Positions 1-5,741 of a stretch of 10,932 bases of DNA are shown here, one piece after another. Both the position numbers and the translations under genes were made by a program. The notes beneath the pieces are model-generated. The model had not been told where the DNA came from, ran no database searches, and saw only the letters and a program-made list of their open reading frames with translations. The stretch lies in assembly GCA_027443745.1 (NCBI GenBank), contig DAIAZB010000696.1, positions 1-10,932 of the forward strand, read 5' to 3'. Positions within the stretch are counted from its first letter, which is position 1. Every line of letters starts with the position of its first letter. The DNA is from Thiomonas sp. GTDB taxonomy: Bacteria > Pseudomonadota > Gammaproteobacteria > Burkholderiales > Burkholderiaceae.

Positions 1-388
1 CCACGGTGTCGCCACCCAGGACTTGGTCCTCGTCGAGCGGTCTGCGGCGCTGTCGGCCCATCTTGCCAAGCGCTTTCCTGGTGTGCATCTCATCCAGGGC
101 GACGCCATGCATTTGAGCCGATTCGGGATTTTGAGCCGGCCCGTGCGCGCTGTTGTCTCGAGTTTGCCGCTGCGCAGCCTGCCCCGGTCGGTGGTCAGGC
201 AGATCCTGGATCAGGTTGCGCTTATTTCAGGGCCTGGCACGGTGTTCATCCAGTTCAGCTATGCCCTGCGCGGCAGCTACCAGAACATGGCTCATGGCTT
301 CGAGCGCGACCAAGCTCACTTGGTGTGGCGTAACCTGCCGCCTGCGCGCATCGAGGCTTTTCGCTTCCAGCCGCGCAATTTGCAGTAG
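1..388 (+). CDS. PmtA-like SAM-dependent methyltransferase (3' part, truncated by window edge)
   Basis: The reading frame is open from base 2 to a TAG at 386-388, giving the last 128 residues of a protein whose start lies outside the window. The visible part resembles the C-terminal two thirds of small class I methyltransferases of the phospholipid N-methyltransferase (PmtA-like) type. It contains an acidic residue after a beta strand (LVLVERS), the second acidic loop HLIQGDAMHL, and the segment VVSSLPLRSLP, which sits where other methyltransferases have the catalytic motif IV. The sequence VFIQFSYAL follows. Family members run about 190-200 residues, so roughly a third is missing, including the glycine-rich SAM loop. 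The likely substrate is a membrane lipid such as phosphatidylethanolamine, but this is family inference and related proteins are often only called rRNA-adenine-methyltransferase-like or hypothetical. The gene converges on the CobD/CbiB-like gene with a 75-base gap in which I see no clear terminator. Confidence 0.7.
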   Translation, partial: HGVATQDLVLVERSAALSAHLAKRFPGVHLIQGDAMHLSRFGILSRPVRAVVSSLPLRSLPRSVVRQILDQVALISGPGTVFIQFSYALRGSYQNMAHGFERDQAHLVWRNLPPARIEAFRFQPRNLQ

Positions 389-463
389 ACCGGACATCGA
401 TGCGGCAGTTTTCGGCCTTGGCGATCAACTTGGCCAACCGATGGATCCGTTTGCCGACGCGGT

Positions 464-1435
464 TCAGGACACCCACATGGTGATGGTGACCACCGCCAGC
501 AGCAACATCCACAACAGCACGGAACGCCACACCAGCCCCACCACGCTGCGCAGGTGCGCGGGTGTGGGAGCGTCGCCCGGCATCTGGGTTTGCTGTCCGG
601 GAGGCTGAGCCTCGGGATCGATGGCGCTAGCCCAAGCCTGCTCGCCAGGTTCCGGCGATGCATCGAGGGCGGTTGCGCCGAGGCGAATGCCCACGGCACC
701 CGCAGCCGAAGCCAACATGGCCCCGGTATTGTGATTCGGCCATAGGCGGGCATAATTGCGCCAGCGGTCCACGGCTTCCTCGAAATTGCCCACCACGGCA
801 TAGCCGGCTGCGGTCAACCGCGCGGGCAGCCAGTCGAGCATCTGGAAGGCCTGGTCGGCAAAATCGCGCAGCCAGGGGCTGGCATCGGAGCCGGGCGCAT
901 TCCACTTGCCCGCCGTGTACTCCGCCATGCGGTAGAGCACCGCGCCGGCTGGACCCAAGGGCAGCAGAAACCAGAAAAACACGCCGAGCACATAGCGCTG
1001 TGCCGCCACGAGCGCATGCTCAATTGTTTGCTGGGTGACGTCGTCGGCCGACATCTCCACGGTGTCGAGTGCCTTCCACTGTTTCAGGATGGCGCGCGCG
1101 CCGGCCACGTCGCCGTGGCTGAGCGCGTCGGAAATATCCGTGAAGTAATGACTGAATTGGCGAAAGCCGAGCGTGAAATACAGCACCACAACATTCCAGG
1201 CGAAGGCCAGCAGAATGCTCACGCGCAGCGCCGCCCAGTAGATGAGCAAAGACAGCAGCGCCGGTAGCAGCACGGCGATGAACCAGGCGGCAAGACCATG
1301 CCGGCGCTCGCCAGCATCGAAATTGCGTGCCGCGAAGTCGGCAAGCGATTTGCGAGCGCCGTAAACGACACTCAGGCGCCCGAGTGGTTTGATTTGCTCC
1401 AGCAGCAGAGCGAGCAAGACGGAGAAAAAAGCCAT
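464..1435 (-). CDS. CobD/CbiB-family (AmpE-like) membrane protein
   Basis: This 323-residue protein has an ATG start at 1435 and a TGA at 464. The N-terminal MAFFSVLLALLLEQIKPL is typical of the CobD/CbiB/AmpE family. Hydrophobic segments lie near residues 3-12, 50-70, 72-90, 148-168 and 301-321. Family-like motifs include FSHYFTDISDALSHGD (94-109), AGARAILKQW (111-120), the loop near residues 139-155 around EHALVAAQRYVLGVFF, and MLDWLPARLTAAGYAVVG (199-216). The segment 258-295 is a low-complexity Pro/Gln-rich linker before the last membrane helix. In Burkholderiales this paralogue is normally found next to rplS and the NUDIX gene and not with cobalamin genes, so I would not assign adenosylcobinamide-phosphate synthase activity. 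It is equally close to AmpE, an inner-membrane protein associated with beta-lactamase signalling. It lies nine bases after the NUDIX stop codon and is probably cotranscribed. No strong Shine-Dalgarno is visible, which suits translational coupling. Confidence 0.85.
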   Translation of the reverse strand: MAFFSVLLALLLEQIKPLGRLSVVYGARKSLADFAARNFDAGERRHGLAAWFIAVLLPALLSLLIYWAALRVSILLAFAWNVVVLYFTLGFRQFSHYFTDISDALSHGDVAGARAILKQWKALDTVEMSADDVTQQTIEHALVAAQRYVLGVFFWFLLPLGPAGAVLYRMAEYTAGKWNAPGSDASPWLRDFADQAFQMLDWLPARLTAAGYAVVGNFEEAVDRWRNYARLWPNHNTGAMLASAAGAVGIRLGATALDASPEPGEQAWASAIDPEAQPPGQQTQMPGDAPTPAHLRSVVGLVWRSVLLWMLLLAVVTITMWVS

Positions 1436-1444
1436 GCTGCGATG

Positions 1445-2173
1445 CTAAGCGATGAGCAGGCGATAGAGGTTGCGAATCATCGCTGCTGTGGCGCCCCAGA
1501 TGAAATAACGCCGTCCGTCGGGGCTGATCCATGGCATGGCGTAAAAGCTGCGGCGTGCCGGGTTGGGCCGCGTCAACGGGGCACCGAGTCCGGTTTGAGT
1601 GTCCCAGGTGCGCAACTGATGGTGGGCAGGATCCATCAGGAAGGCGAGTGGCACCTCGAACACTTCAGCCACCTCACTGGCCTGGGCACGTAATGGCGCC
1701 TGCGGATCGACCATGCCGACCACGGGTGTGACGGCGTAGCCGGTGATGGTGGTGTAGACCGGCATTGACCCCAGTGGCTCGACCCACGCTGCCTGGAGTC
1801 CGATTTCTTCCTCGGCTTCGCGCAGAGCCGTATGCTGAGCGCTGGCATCCGCGGCGTCGCGACTGCCACCTGGAAAGCTGATCTGTCCAGGATGGACATG
1901 CAGGTTGGCGGTGCGGCGGGTGAGCAGGAGCTGCATGCCTTGCGGCCGTGCGATGAGAGGGATCAGCACCGACGCGTCGCGCAATCTGACGCGCTGGTCG
2001 ATCTGCACGTCCTCGAAGGCCTCGGGCTGCCAGGATGGAGTCTGCGTGAAGCGCGATCGCAGCCAGTCAGCCTGCAAATGGACAGGGTCGACCGCAAGCC
2101 AGCCAGGCTCTGGAGGGCTGAGGGGTACCTGTTCCGGGTCGAACGGCGGACGTGATCGTGGCGGGGCGGTCAT
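1445..2173 (-). CDS. NUDIX hydrolase, CoA pyrophosphatase (NudL/YeaB-like)
   Basis: This 242-residue NUDIX hydrolase probably cleaves coenzyme A, or its oxidised or acylated forms, to 3',5'-ADP and phosphopantetheine. The CoA-ase-specific signature upstream of the NUDIX box is clear: LLTRRTANLHVHPGQISFPG (residues 83-102). It runs directly into the NUDIX helix, which ends TALREAEEEIGL (115-126) with the metal-binding glutamates. As in other CoA-ases, the box starts GG-S-R-D-x-x-D and does not have the textbook G-x5-E spacing. The N-terminal 30 residues are Pro-rich, and the C-terminus (RRSFYAMPWISPDGRRYFIWG) matches the family. The frame is open further upstream to 2377, but that extension overlaps rplS and looks non-coding, so I take ATG 2173. 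No good Shine-Dalgarno precedes it. A 14-bp hairpin ends 12 bases upstream, so expression probably depends on read-through from rplS. Confidence 0.9.
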   Translation of the reverse strand: MTAPPRSRPPFDPEQVPLSPPEPGWLAVDPVHLQADWLRSRFTQTPSWQPEAFEDVQIDQRVRLRDASVLIPLIARPQGMQLLLTRRTANLHVHPGQISFPGGSRDAADASAQHTALREAEEEIGLQAAWVEPLGSMPVYTTITGYAVTPVVGMVDPQAPLRAQASEVAEVFEVPLAFLMDPAHHQLRTWDTQTGLGAPLTRPNPARRSFYAMPWISPDGRRYFIWGATAAMIRNLYRLLIA

Positions 2174-2185
2174 GAGATGGACCAA

Positions 2186-2217
2186 AGCAAACAGCCGGCA
2201 AGCGCCGGCTGTTTGCT
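2186..2217 (-). terminator. Hairpin after rplS, probable terminator or attenuator before the NUDIX gene
   Basis: A perfect 14-bp inverted repeat has arms AGCAAACAGCCGGC (2186-2199) and GCCGGCTGTTTGCT (2204-2217) with a four-base loop. On the minus strand the 3' arm is followed by TTGGTCC, so the U tract is short and only partly formed within the stem (TGTTTGCTTT). It lies 53 bases after the rplS stop codon and 12 bases before the NUDIX start. It could end most rpsP-operon transcripts while letting some continue. The stem is certain; the termination role is inferred. Confidence 0.6.
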
Positions 2218-2224
2218 GAGGATG

Positions 2225-2241
2225 GCGACGTCGGACGTCGC
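2225..2241 (-). repeat. Short GC-rich hairpin downstream of rplS
   Basis: A 7-bp perfect inverted repeat GCGACGT/ACGTCGC with a three-base loop lies between the rplS stop codon and the larger hairpin at 2186-2217. There is no U tract after it. It may protect the 3' end of the rplS message from exonucleases or assist the neighbouring terminator. Confidence 0.5.
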
Positions 2242-2270
2242 GATCGGTTTTGCTGGCACAGACGAACAAC

Positions 2271-2636
2271 TCAAGCCAGTTTTTCCTTGATGCGTGCCGA
2301 CTTGCCCGTGCGGCCACGCAGGTAATAGAGCTTGGCGCGGCGCACGTCACCGCGGCGCTTGACCTCAATCCCCGCAATCATCGGCGAGTAGAGCTGGAAG
2401 GTCCGCTCGACGCCTTCACCCGATGAAATCTTGCGGACGATGAAGTTGGAATTCAAGCCGCGATTGCGCTTGGAGATGACAACGCCCTCGTACGCTTGGG
2501 CACGTTTGCGCGTCCCTTCGACGACATTGACGCTGACGATCACCGTGTCACCGGGGGCGAAATCAGGAATGGCCTTGCCTTGGGTCAGGCGCTGGATTTC
2601 TTCCTGTTCGAGTTGCTGAATCAGATAGTTGCTCAT
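2271..2636 (-). CDS. rplS: 50S ribosomal protein L19
   Basis: This 121-residue protein is full-length L19, a component of the large subunit at the interface with the 30S subunit. It begins [14 protein letters not shown] and has the family core [20 protein letters not shown] (residues 26-45), [20 protein letters not shown] (48-67) and the C-terminal [16 protein letters not shown]...[20 protein letters not shown]. The start is supported by a strong Shine-Dalgarno, GGAGG, four bases before the ATG. It is the last of the four classic trmD-operon genes (rpsP-rimM-trmD-rplS) and is separated from trmD by 100 bases that contain a small hairpin. That spacer and the strong ribosome-binding site would let L19 be made at a higher rate than TrmD from the same message, as is known for the E. 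coli operon. Confidence 0.98.
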   Translation of the reverse strand: MSNYLIQQLEQEEIQRLTQGKAIPDFAPGDTVIVSVNVVEGTRKRAQAYEGVVISKRNRGLNSNFIVRKISSGEGVERTFQLYSPMIAGIEVKRRGDVRRAKLYYLRGRTGKSARIKEKLA

Positions 2637-2677
2637 GGAGCCTCCAAGGATCTTGCGGCCGCTATTTGGATGGGGTG

Positions 2678-2698
2678 CAAAGCCGAGAATTGGCTTTG
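2678..2698 (-). promoter_or_regulatory. Hairpin in the trmD-rplS spacer (rplS leader)
   Basis: A 7-bp perfect inverted repeat CAAAGCC/GGCTTTG with a seven-base loop lies 42 bases upstream of the rplS ATG. On the minus strand it is followed by CACCCC, not by a U tract, so it is unlikely to be an intrinsic terminator. It might be an RNase processing site or a leader element that helps uncouple L19 synthesis from TrmD. The structure is seen; the role is inferred. Confidence 0.4.
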
Positions 2699-2736
2699 AC
2701 TGTTGTGCGGGCAGCAGAGGATCAAAACTTCATATT

Positions 2737-3489
2737 TTAGACCAAATTCAAGAGCGCCTCTTCGTCGCGTTCGCTCAGGCGGCCTTGCAGGCGCAGGGCG
2801 GCAATCAATTCGGGCCTGCGAGTTTGGGTGAGGATCAGCATGCGGTCGCGGCGCCAGCGGGCGATGCGTGCATGATCGCCCGAGAGCAAAGCCTCGGGCA
2901 CGGCCATACCGGCAAGCACGGGTGGACGGGTGTAATGGGGGCAATCGAGCAGGCCGTCGGAGAAGCTGTCCTGCGTCGCCGATTCGGTGCTGCCGAGCAC
3001 ACCGGGCAGCAGCCGCGCCACGGCATCGAGCAACGCCATGGCCGCAATTTCCCCACCCGACAGGACGTAGTCGCCCAGGCTGATTTCAACGCTTACGTTT
3101 CGATCGATGAAGCGCTGGTCGATGCCCTCATAGCGCCCGCAAACCAGCACCGCGCCGGTGGAAGTGGCCCATTGTTTGACATGCTGTTGGGTAAGCGCCG
3201 CCCCTGTTGGCGTGAACAACGCGATCGGCGCCGGGTCCAGGCCCATCGCCCGGCGCGCCCCCTGGGCCGCGGCTAGTGCTTGTTCCAGCGGTTCAGCCAA
3301 CATCACCATACCTGGGCCGCCGCCATAGGGGCGATCATCAACGCTGCGGTGGGCATCGGTGGCATAGTCGCGCGGGTTCCATGTCTGCAATTGCATCACG
3401 CCCGAATCGAATGCCCGACGGCAGATGCCCTGCTTGCGCAGGGGTTCGAAATAGCCGTCGAACAGGGTCAGAACATCGAATCGTGGCAT
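2737..3489 (-). CDS. trmD: tRNA (guanine-N1-)-methyltransferase TrmD
   Basis: This 250-residue SPOUT-class enzyme transfers a methyl group from SAM to N1 of G37 in tRNAs with a G at position 36, which prevents +1 frameshifting. Family motifs are complete: [14 protein letters not shown] at the N-terminus, [13 protein letters not shown] (51-63), [13 protein letters not shown] (117-129), [13 protein letters not shown] (137-149), which forms part of the SAM-binding trefoil knot, and [19 protein letters not shown] (174-192), which carries the conserved catalytic-region aspartate. The C-terminal dimer helix region ends [15 protein letters not shown]. The ATG at 3489 follows an AGG about five bases upstream. 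It lies 21 bases after rimM and 100 before rplS. The length matches the family. Confidence 0.98.
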   Translation of the reverse strand: MPRFDVLTLFDGYFEPLRKQGICRRAFDSGVMQLQTWNPRDYATDAHRSVDDRPYGGGPGMVMLAEPLEQALAAAQGARRAMGLDPAPIALFTPTGAALTQQHVKQWATSTGAVLVCGRYEGIDQRFIDRNVSVEISLGDYVLSGGEIAAMALLDAVARLLPGVLGSTESATQDSFSDGLLDCPHYTRPPVLAGMAVPEALLSGDHARIARWRRDRMLILTQTRRPELIAALRLQGRLSERDEEALLNLV

Positions 3490-3510
3490 GACCTGCAGCC
3501 CCCGGTCGGA

Positions 3511-4107
3511 TCAGTCGTACTCGGGCAGCCAGTCGGCCACGATGCGTCGCGCGGCGAGGTCCACCTCCACGACATAGGCATCGACGAATGGAATCAGCCG
3601 GTCGAGTTGCTTGTCGCCGATGGCCGTGCGCACTTGCAGCACAGTCTGGGCGCCGTTATCGATCAGGCCGCCGACGGTTCCGAGTTGCAATCCCTCGCGG
3701 TTGAGCACGGTGCAGCCCATGAGGTCGACCCAGTAATACTCGTCCTTGCCTGCCGGCGGGAAGTCTTCGCGGCGGGCGTGGATGGTCCAACCGCGAAAAG
3801 ACTCGGCCTGTGTGCGCGTTGTGGTGCCATCGAGCAAAGCCACCACCGATTGTGTGTGGCGCCGCGCCAGGCGCACGGCGTACTGCGCCCTTTGCACGGG
3901 GCGTCCCCGTGGTGAATGCATCCACCAGTGAGACGCTTTCAGAAGGGCCGCGGGTTCGTTCGATTCGGGCGCGACTTTCAGCCAGCCCTGCGTGCCCCAA
4001 GCATCCAGCACATGACCGACCTGGACAAGATCGTCAGGCCAGTCGGCGGTGCTTTCCACCCGGTCGGATGACCGTGGTTTTGAGTTTGTGGCAGTGGGTT
4101 TGGACAT
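3511..4107 (-). CDS. rimM: 16S rRNA-processing / ribosome maturation factor RimM
   Basis: This 198-residue protein binds S19 in the pre-30S head and aids 16S rRNA maturation. The N-terminal RimM barrel shows VQVGHVLDAWGTQGWLKV (residues 28-45). The C-terminal PRC-type domain shows DEYYWVDLMGCTVLN (122-136), LGTVGGLIDNGAQTVL (142-157) and the terminal signature RLIPFVDAYVVEVD (170-183). About 23 Ser/Thr/Asp-rich residues precede the conserved core, slightly more than usual. I chose ATG 4107. A TTG at 4119 would add four residues but falls inside the U tract of the upstream hairpin. No good Shine-Dalgarno is seen for either start. The gene sits 126 bases after rpsP, a wide gap for this operon, and that gap holds three hairpins. 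RimM may therefore be made at a much lower level than S16. Confidence 0.96.
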   Translation of the reverse strand: MSKPTATNSKPRSSDRVESTADWPDDLVQVGHVLDAWGTQGWLKVAPESNEPAALLKASHWWMHSPRGRPVQRAQYAVRLARRHTQSVVALLDGTTTRTQAESFRGWTIHARREDFPPAGKDEYYWVDLMGCTVLNREGLQLGTVGGLIDNGAQTVLQVRTAIGDKQLDRLIPFVDAYVVEVDLAARRIVADWLPEYD

Positions 4108-4110
4108 GGC

Positions 4111-4147
4111 ACAAAACAAAACACCGCGAGCTGTCAGCTTGCGGTGT
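4111..4147 (-). terminator. Hairpin plus interrupted U tract between rpsP and rimM (probable attenuator)
   Basis: On the minus strand, arms ACACCGC (4147-4141) and GCGGTGT (4127-4121) form 7 bp. An A-C mismatch and a further short inner stem (AGC/GCT) close a small loop. The 3' arm runs directly into TTTTGTTTTGT (4121-4111), an interrupted U tract, with the rimM ATG starting at 4107. This has the form of a leaky Rho-independent terminator and could reduce transcription from rpsP into rimM-trmD-rplS. The plus strand lacks a T tract, so it points one way only. The structure is seen; termination and its efficiency are inferred. Confidence 0.6.
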
Positions 4148-4156
4148 CAGATCATC

Positions 4157-4222
4157 GCCCCGTGGGGCAGCAAAAACCCAAGGCAATTTGATGAGGCCGT
4201 GGCCCGAATGGGCTCAAGGCCT
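4157..4222 (-). repeat. Two further hairpins in the rpsP-rimM spacer
   Basis: Two inverted repeats precede the attenuator-like hairpin. One is a bulged stem at 4194-4222, with outer arms AGGCC/GGCCT and inner arms GCCC/GGGC around a GAAT loop. The other is a compact GCCCC/GGGGC stem at 4157-4168 with a two-base DNA loop, which in RNA would open to a slightly larger one. Neither is followed by a U run on the minus strand. They could stabilise the 3' end of an rpsP-only transcript or serve as processing sites. Confidence 0.4.
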
Positions 4223-4233
4223 GCCACACCCAA

Positions 4234-4497
4234 TCAGGCCGCGGCTTGGGCCGGAGCTTGTTTGGACTGCTTGACCAAGCGCTCAACGGTGGGCGAGAGC
4301 TGCGCACCCACGCCAGCCCAATAGTTCAGACGTTCGATTTCGATGTGCAGGGGTTGATCGAGGCCGCGAGCAACCGGGTTATAGAAGCCCAGGCGCTCAA
4401 GGTAACGGCCATCCCGACGGTTGCGCGAATCGGTGGCCACGATGTGATAGAACGGGCGCCCCTTGGCACCGGCGCGTGAAAGACGAATGACGACCAT
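4234..4497 (-). CDS. rpsP: 30S ribosomal protein S16
   Basis: This 87-residue protein is full-length S16, an early-binding 30S protein important for 16S rRNA folding. The sequence [20 protein letters not shown] is the family N-terminus. [20 protein letters not shown] (residues 21-40) and the end of the core, [20 protein letters not shown], are all diagnostic; a short Ala/Gln tail follows. ATG 4497 is preceded by AGGA nine bases upstream. The frame is open to 4689 upstream, but nothing there resembles S16, so the longer start is rejected. It is the first gene of the rpsP-rimM-trmD-rplS operon and is divergent from the GNAT gene. Confidence 0.98.
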   Translation of the reverse strand: MVVIRLSRAGAKGRPFYHIVATDSRNRRDGRYLERLGFYNPVARGLDQPLHIEIERLNYWAGVGAQLSPTVERLVKQSKQAPAQAAA

Positions 4498-4681
4498 GGC
4501 TTGAATTCCTGAGGTATCTGGGTGATGGGCGAATGGGATGGCCCGCAACGTCTTGCATCTGGCAATCGCGTCGCGTTGCGTCCACCGCAAATTGACCGAA
4601 TGCCGATGACTGGTGTCAGGCCCCAGTCCGAATTTGCTCTGGTGGTTGCCTGGCAAAGACGCACGCGGCAAGCCCGGTAAA
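4498..4681 (-). other. Probable long 5' leader of rpsP
   Basis: If transcription starts about seven bases downstream of the TATAAT at 4693-4688, the rpsP message has a leader of roughly 180 bases. It contains several short inverted repeats: TTGCG/CGCAA at 4576-4590, GACTGG/CCAGTC at 4608-4628 and TTGCC/GGCAA at 4646-4656. No convincing second promoter or short ORF with a ribosome-binding site was found in it. A role in controlling the ribosomal-protein operon is possible but unproven. Confidence 0.35.
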
Positions 4682-4687
4682 CTCGAC

Positions 4688-4716
4688 ATTATATCGAACC
4701 AGGAGGGCTGGACACA
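4688..4716 (-). promoter_or_regulatory. Candidate promoter of the rpsP operon
   Basis: The minus strand has a perfect TATAAT -10 hexamer at 4693-4688, in the context TTCGATATAATGTCG. No good TTGACA match lies 16-18 bases upstream: the 17-base-spaced hexamer is TGTGTC at 4716-4711. The promoter therefore rests on the -10 element and its position before a highly expressed ribosomal operon. It overlaps the 5' region of the divergent GNAT gene. Confidence 0.55.
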
Positions 4717-4725
4717 GCCACGATC
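4701..4725 (+). promoter_or_regulatory. GNAT ribosome-binding site with hairpin spacer
   Basis: A strong AGGAGG (4701-4706) lies 19 bases before the ATG at 4726, too far for normal use. The bases between can form GGCTG/CAGCC (4706-4710 with 4715-4719) around a GACA loop. Folding would leave only about six unpaired bases (ACGATC) between the stem and the ATG, which restores a normal effective spacing. No other in-frame ATG, GTG or TTG lies between. Confidence 0.5.
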
Positions 4726-5271
4726 ATGGACTTCTTGAAGGCAGCCTTAATTCGCCCGGCAGCAGAGGCTGATGCTGCCGCCATCACCCGTATTTATCGT
4801 CATCATGTTCTACACGGCACCGGAACCTTCGAGATACAGCCGCCGGACGTGGCGGAGATGCTGCAGCGCCTGCAAAGGGTCACGCAGCGCGGCTTGACTT
4901 GGTTGGTGGCCGAGCGCGATGGGGAGGTCGCCGGTTTTGCCTACGCCAACTGGTTTCGCGAGCGAGAAGCCTATCGCTGGACATTGGAAGATTCGGTGTA
5001 TGTCGATGCGCAGCAAGGTGGCCAGGGTCTGGGTTCGGCCTTGTTGCAACAGTTGCTGCAGGCTTGTGAAGTGCAAGGCGCGCGCCAGTTGCTTGCGGTG
5101 ATTGGCGACTCGGCCAACGAGGGTTCCATCGCCCTGCATGAGCGTCATGGGTTCACCCGATGTGGCGTGATGCCCGCCGTCGGCTGGAAATTCGGTCGAT
5201 GGCTGGATGTGGTGTTGATGCAAAAAGCGCTTGGTCCCGGCGCAAGTGCGCCTCCGACGCGTGGTGTTTGA
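4726..5271 (+). CDS. GNAT family N-acetyltransferase (phosphinothricin / methionine-sulfoximine acetyltransferase-like)
   Basis: This 181-residue single-domain GNAT resembles the PAT/MnaT (YncA) branch, which acetylates the amino group of phosphinothricin, methionine sulfoximine or methionine sulfone. N-terminal [20 protein letters not shown] (8-27) with GTGTFE (31-36) is typical of that branch. The acetyl-CoA loop is [20 protein letters not shown] (91-110), in which QGGQGLG fills the Q/R-x-x-G-x-G/A motif. Motif B follows as [17 protein letters not shown] (127-143), then the conserved [15 protein letters not shown] (152-166). The physiological substrate is unknown; many such enzymes act on amino-acid analogues. 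The last dozen residues ([12 protein letters not shown]) are outside the domain and low complexity. The gene is divergent from rpsP. The start is discussed at the ribosome-binding-site entry. A small TM2-type gene follows after 47 bases on the same strand. Confidence 0.9.
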   Translation: MDFLKAALIRPAAEADAAAITRIYRHHVLHGTGTFEIQPPDVAEMLQRLQRVTQRGLTWLVAERDGEVAGFAYANWFREREAYRWTLEDSVYVDAQQGGQGLGSALLQQLLQACEVQGARQLLAVIGDSANEGSIALHERHGFTRCGVMPAVGWKFGRWLDVVLMQKALGPGASAPPTRGV

Positions 5272-5318
5272 AGCGCTGTCCGCCTGCTGACTGATGAAAC
5301 CTACCTGAAGTCGACGAC

Positions 5319-5741
5319 ATGCCCAAGACGTTCAAGTCCAAAACACGCGCGGCCACCCTGGCCTTGTTGTTGGGTGTCGTGGGCGCCCACCGCTTTTACC
5401 TCCGGGGCTGGCGCGATGCGCTCGGCTGGTTGCACCTGCCTCTTTTCGCGGCCGGGGTCTGGGGCGCGGTGCGCTTCGTTGATTTTGGCGAGAACGACGT
5501 CATCGCCGAGATGGCGCTTCCCCTGCTGGGCCTGATCGTCGGGTTGGCGCTGTTCCAGGCTTTGCTCATCGGACTGACCCCGGATGCCCGCTGGGATGCG
5601 CATTGGAACCTTGGCACGGGGCGGCATTCAAGCAGCGGCTGGGGTGCCGTGCTGGTGGCGGTGTTCGCTCTGCTGATCGGCACGGCGGCCCTGATGGGTG
5701 GCCTGGCTTTTGGCCTGCAGCATTACTTTCAGTCAGGCTGA
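5319..5741 (+). CDS. TM2 domain-type small membrane protein
   Basis: This 140-residue membrane protein starts at ATG 5319 after a weak GAAG Shine-Dalgarno eight bases upstream. The N-terminus KSKTRAATLALLLGVVGAHR (6-25), continuing FYLRGWRDALGWLHL, matches the TM2 domain: a first helix ending G-x-x-G-A-H-R-F-Y-L, then a second helix. Two further hydrophobic stretches lie near residues 64-86 and 108-133, separated by a polar Trp/His/Ser-rich loop (RWDAHWNLGTGRHSSSGWGA). I predict about four membrane helices. The function of bacterial TM2 proteins is unknown. The TGA at 5739-5741 overlaps the end of folK on the other strand by 13 bases, so no room is left for separate terminators. Confidence 0.75.
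   Translation: MPKTFKSKTRAATLALLLGVVGAHRFYLRGWRDALGWLHLPLFAAGVWGAVRFVDFGENDVIAEMALPLLGLIVGLALFQALLIGLTPDARWDAHWNLGTGRHSSSGWGAVLVAVFALLIGTAALMGGLAFGLQHYFQSG

Noticed and set aside
389..463. Possible bidirectional terminator between the methyltransferase and the CobD-like gene
   Set aside because: I found only short, imperfect inverted repeats and no T tract, so I do not call one.
2174..2377. N-terminal extension of the NUDIX protein by 68 residues
   Set aside because: It would overlap rplS and read through two hairpins, and its residues (Arg/Ser/Cys-rich) do not look like protein.
2629..3276. 215-codon plus-strand open frame opposite trmD, and a similar one at 3280-3915 opposite rimM
   Set aside because: Both lie antisense to genes with complete family motifs and look like mirror frames.
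4498..4689. N-terminal extension of S16 by 64 residues
   Set aside because: S16 begins at [10 protein letters not shown] in all known bacteria, an AGGA precedes that ATG, and the extension overlaps the promoter.
5239..5252. GGCGC/GCGCC inverted repeat at the end of the GNAT gene
   Set aside because: It has only 5 bp, lies within coding sequence and has no T tract; it is expected by chance at this GC content.
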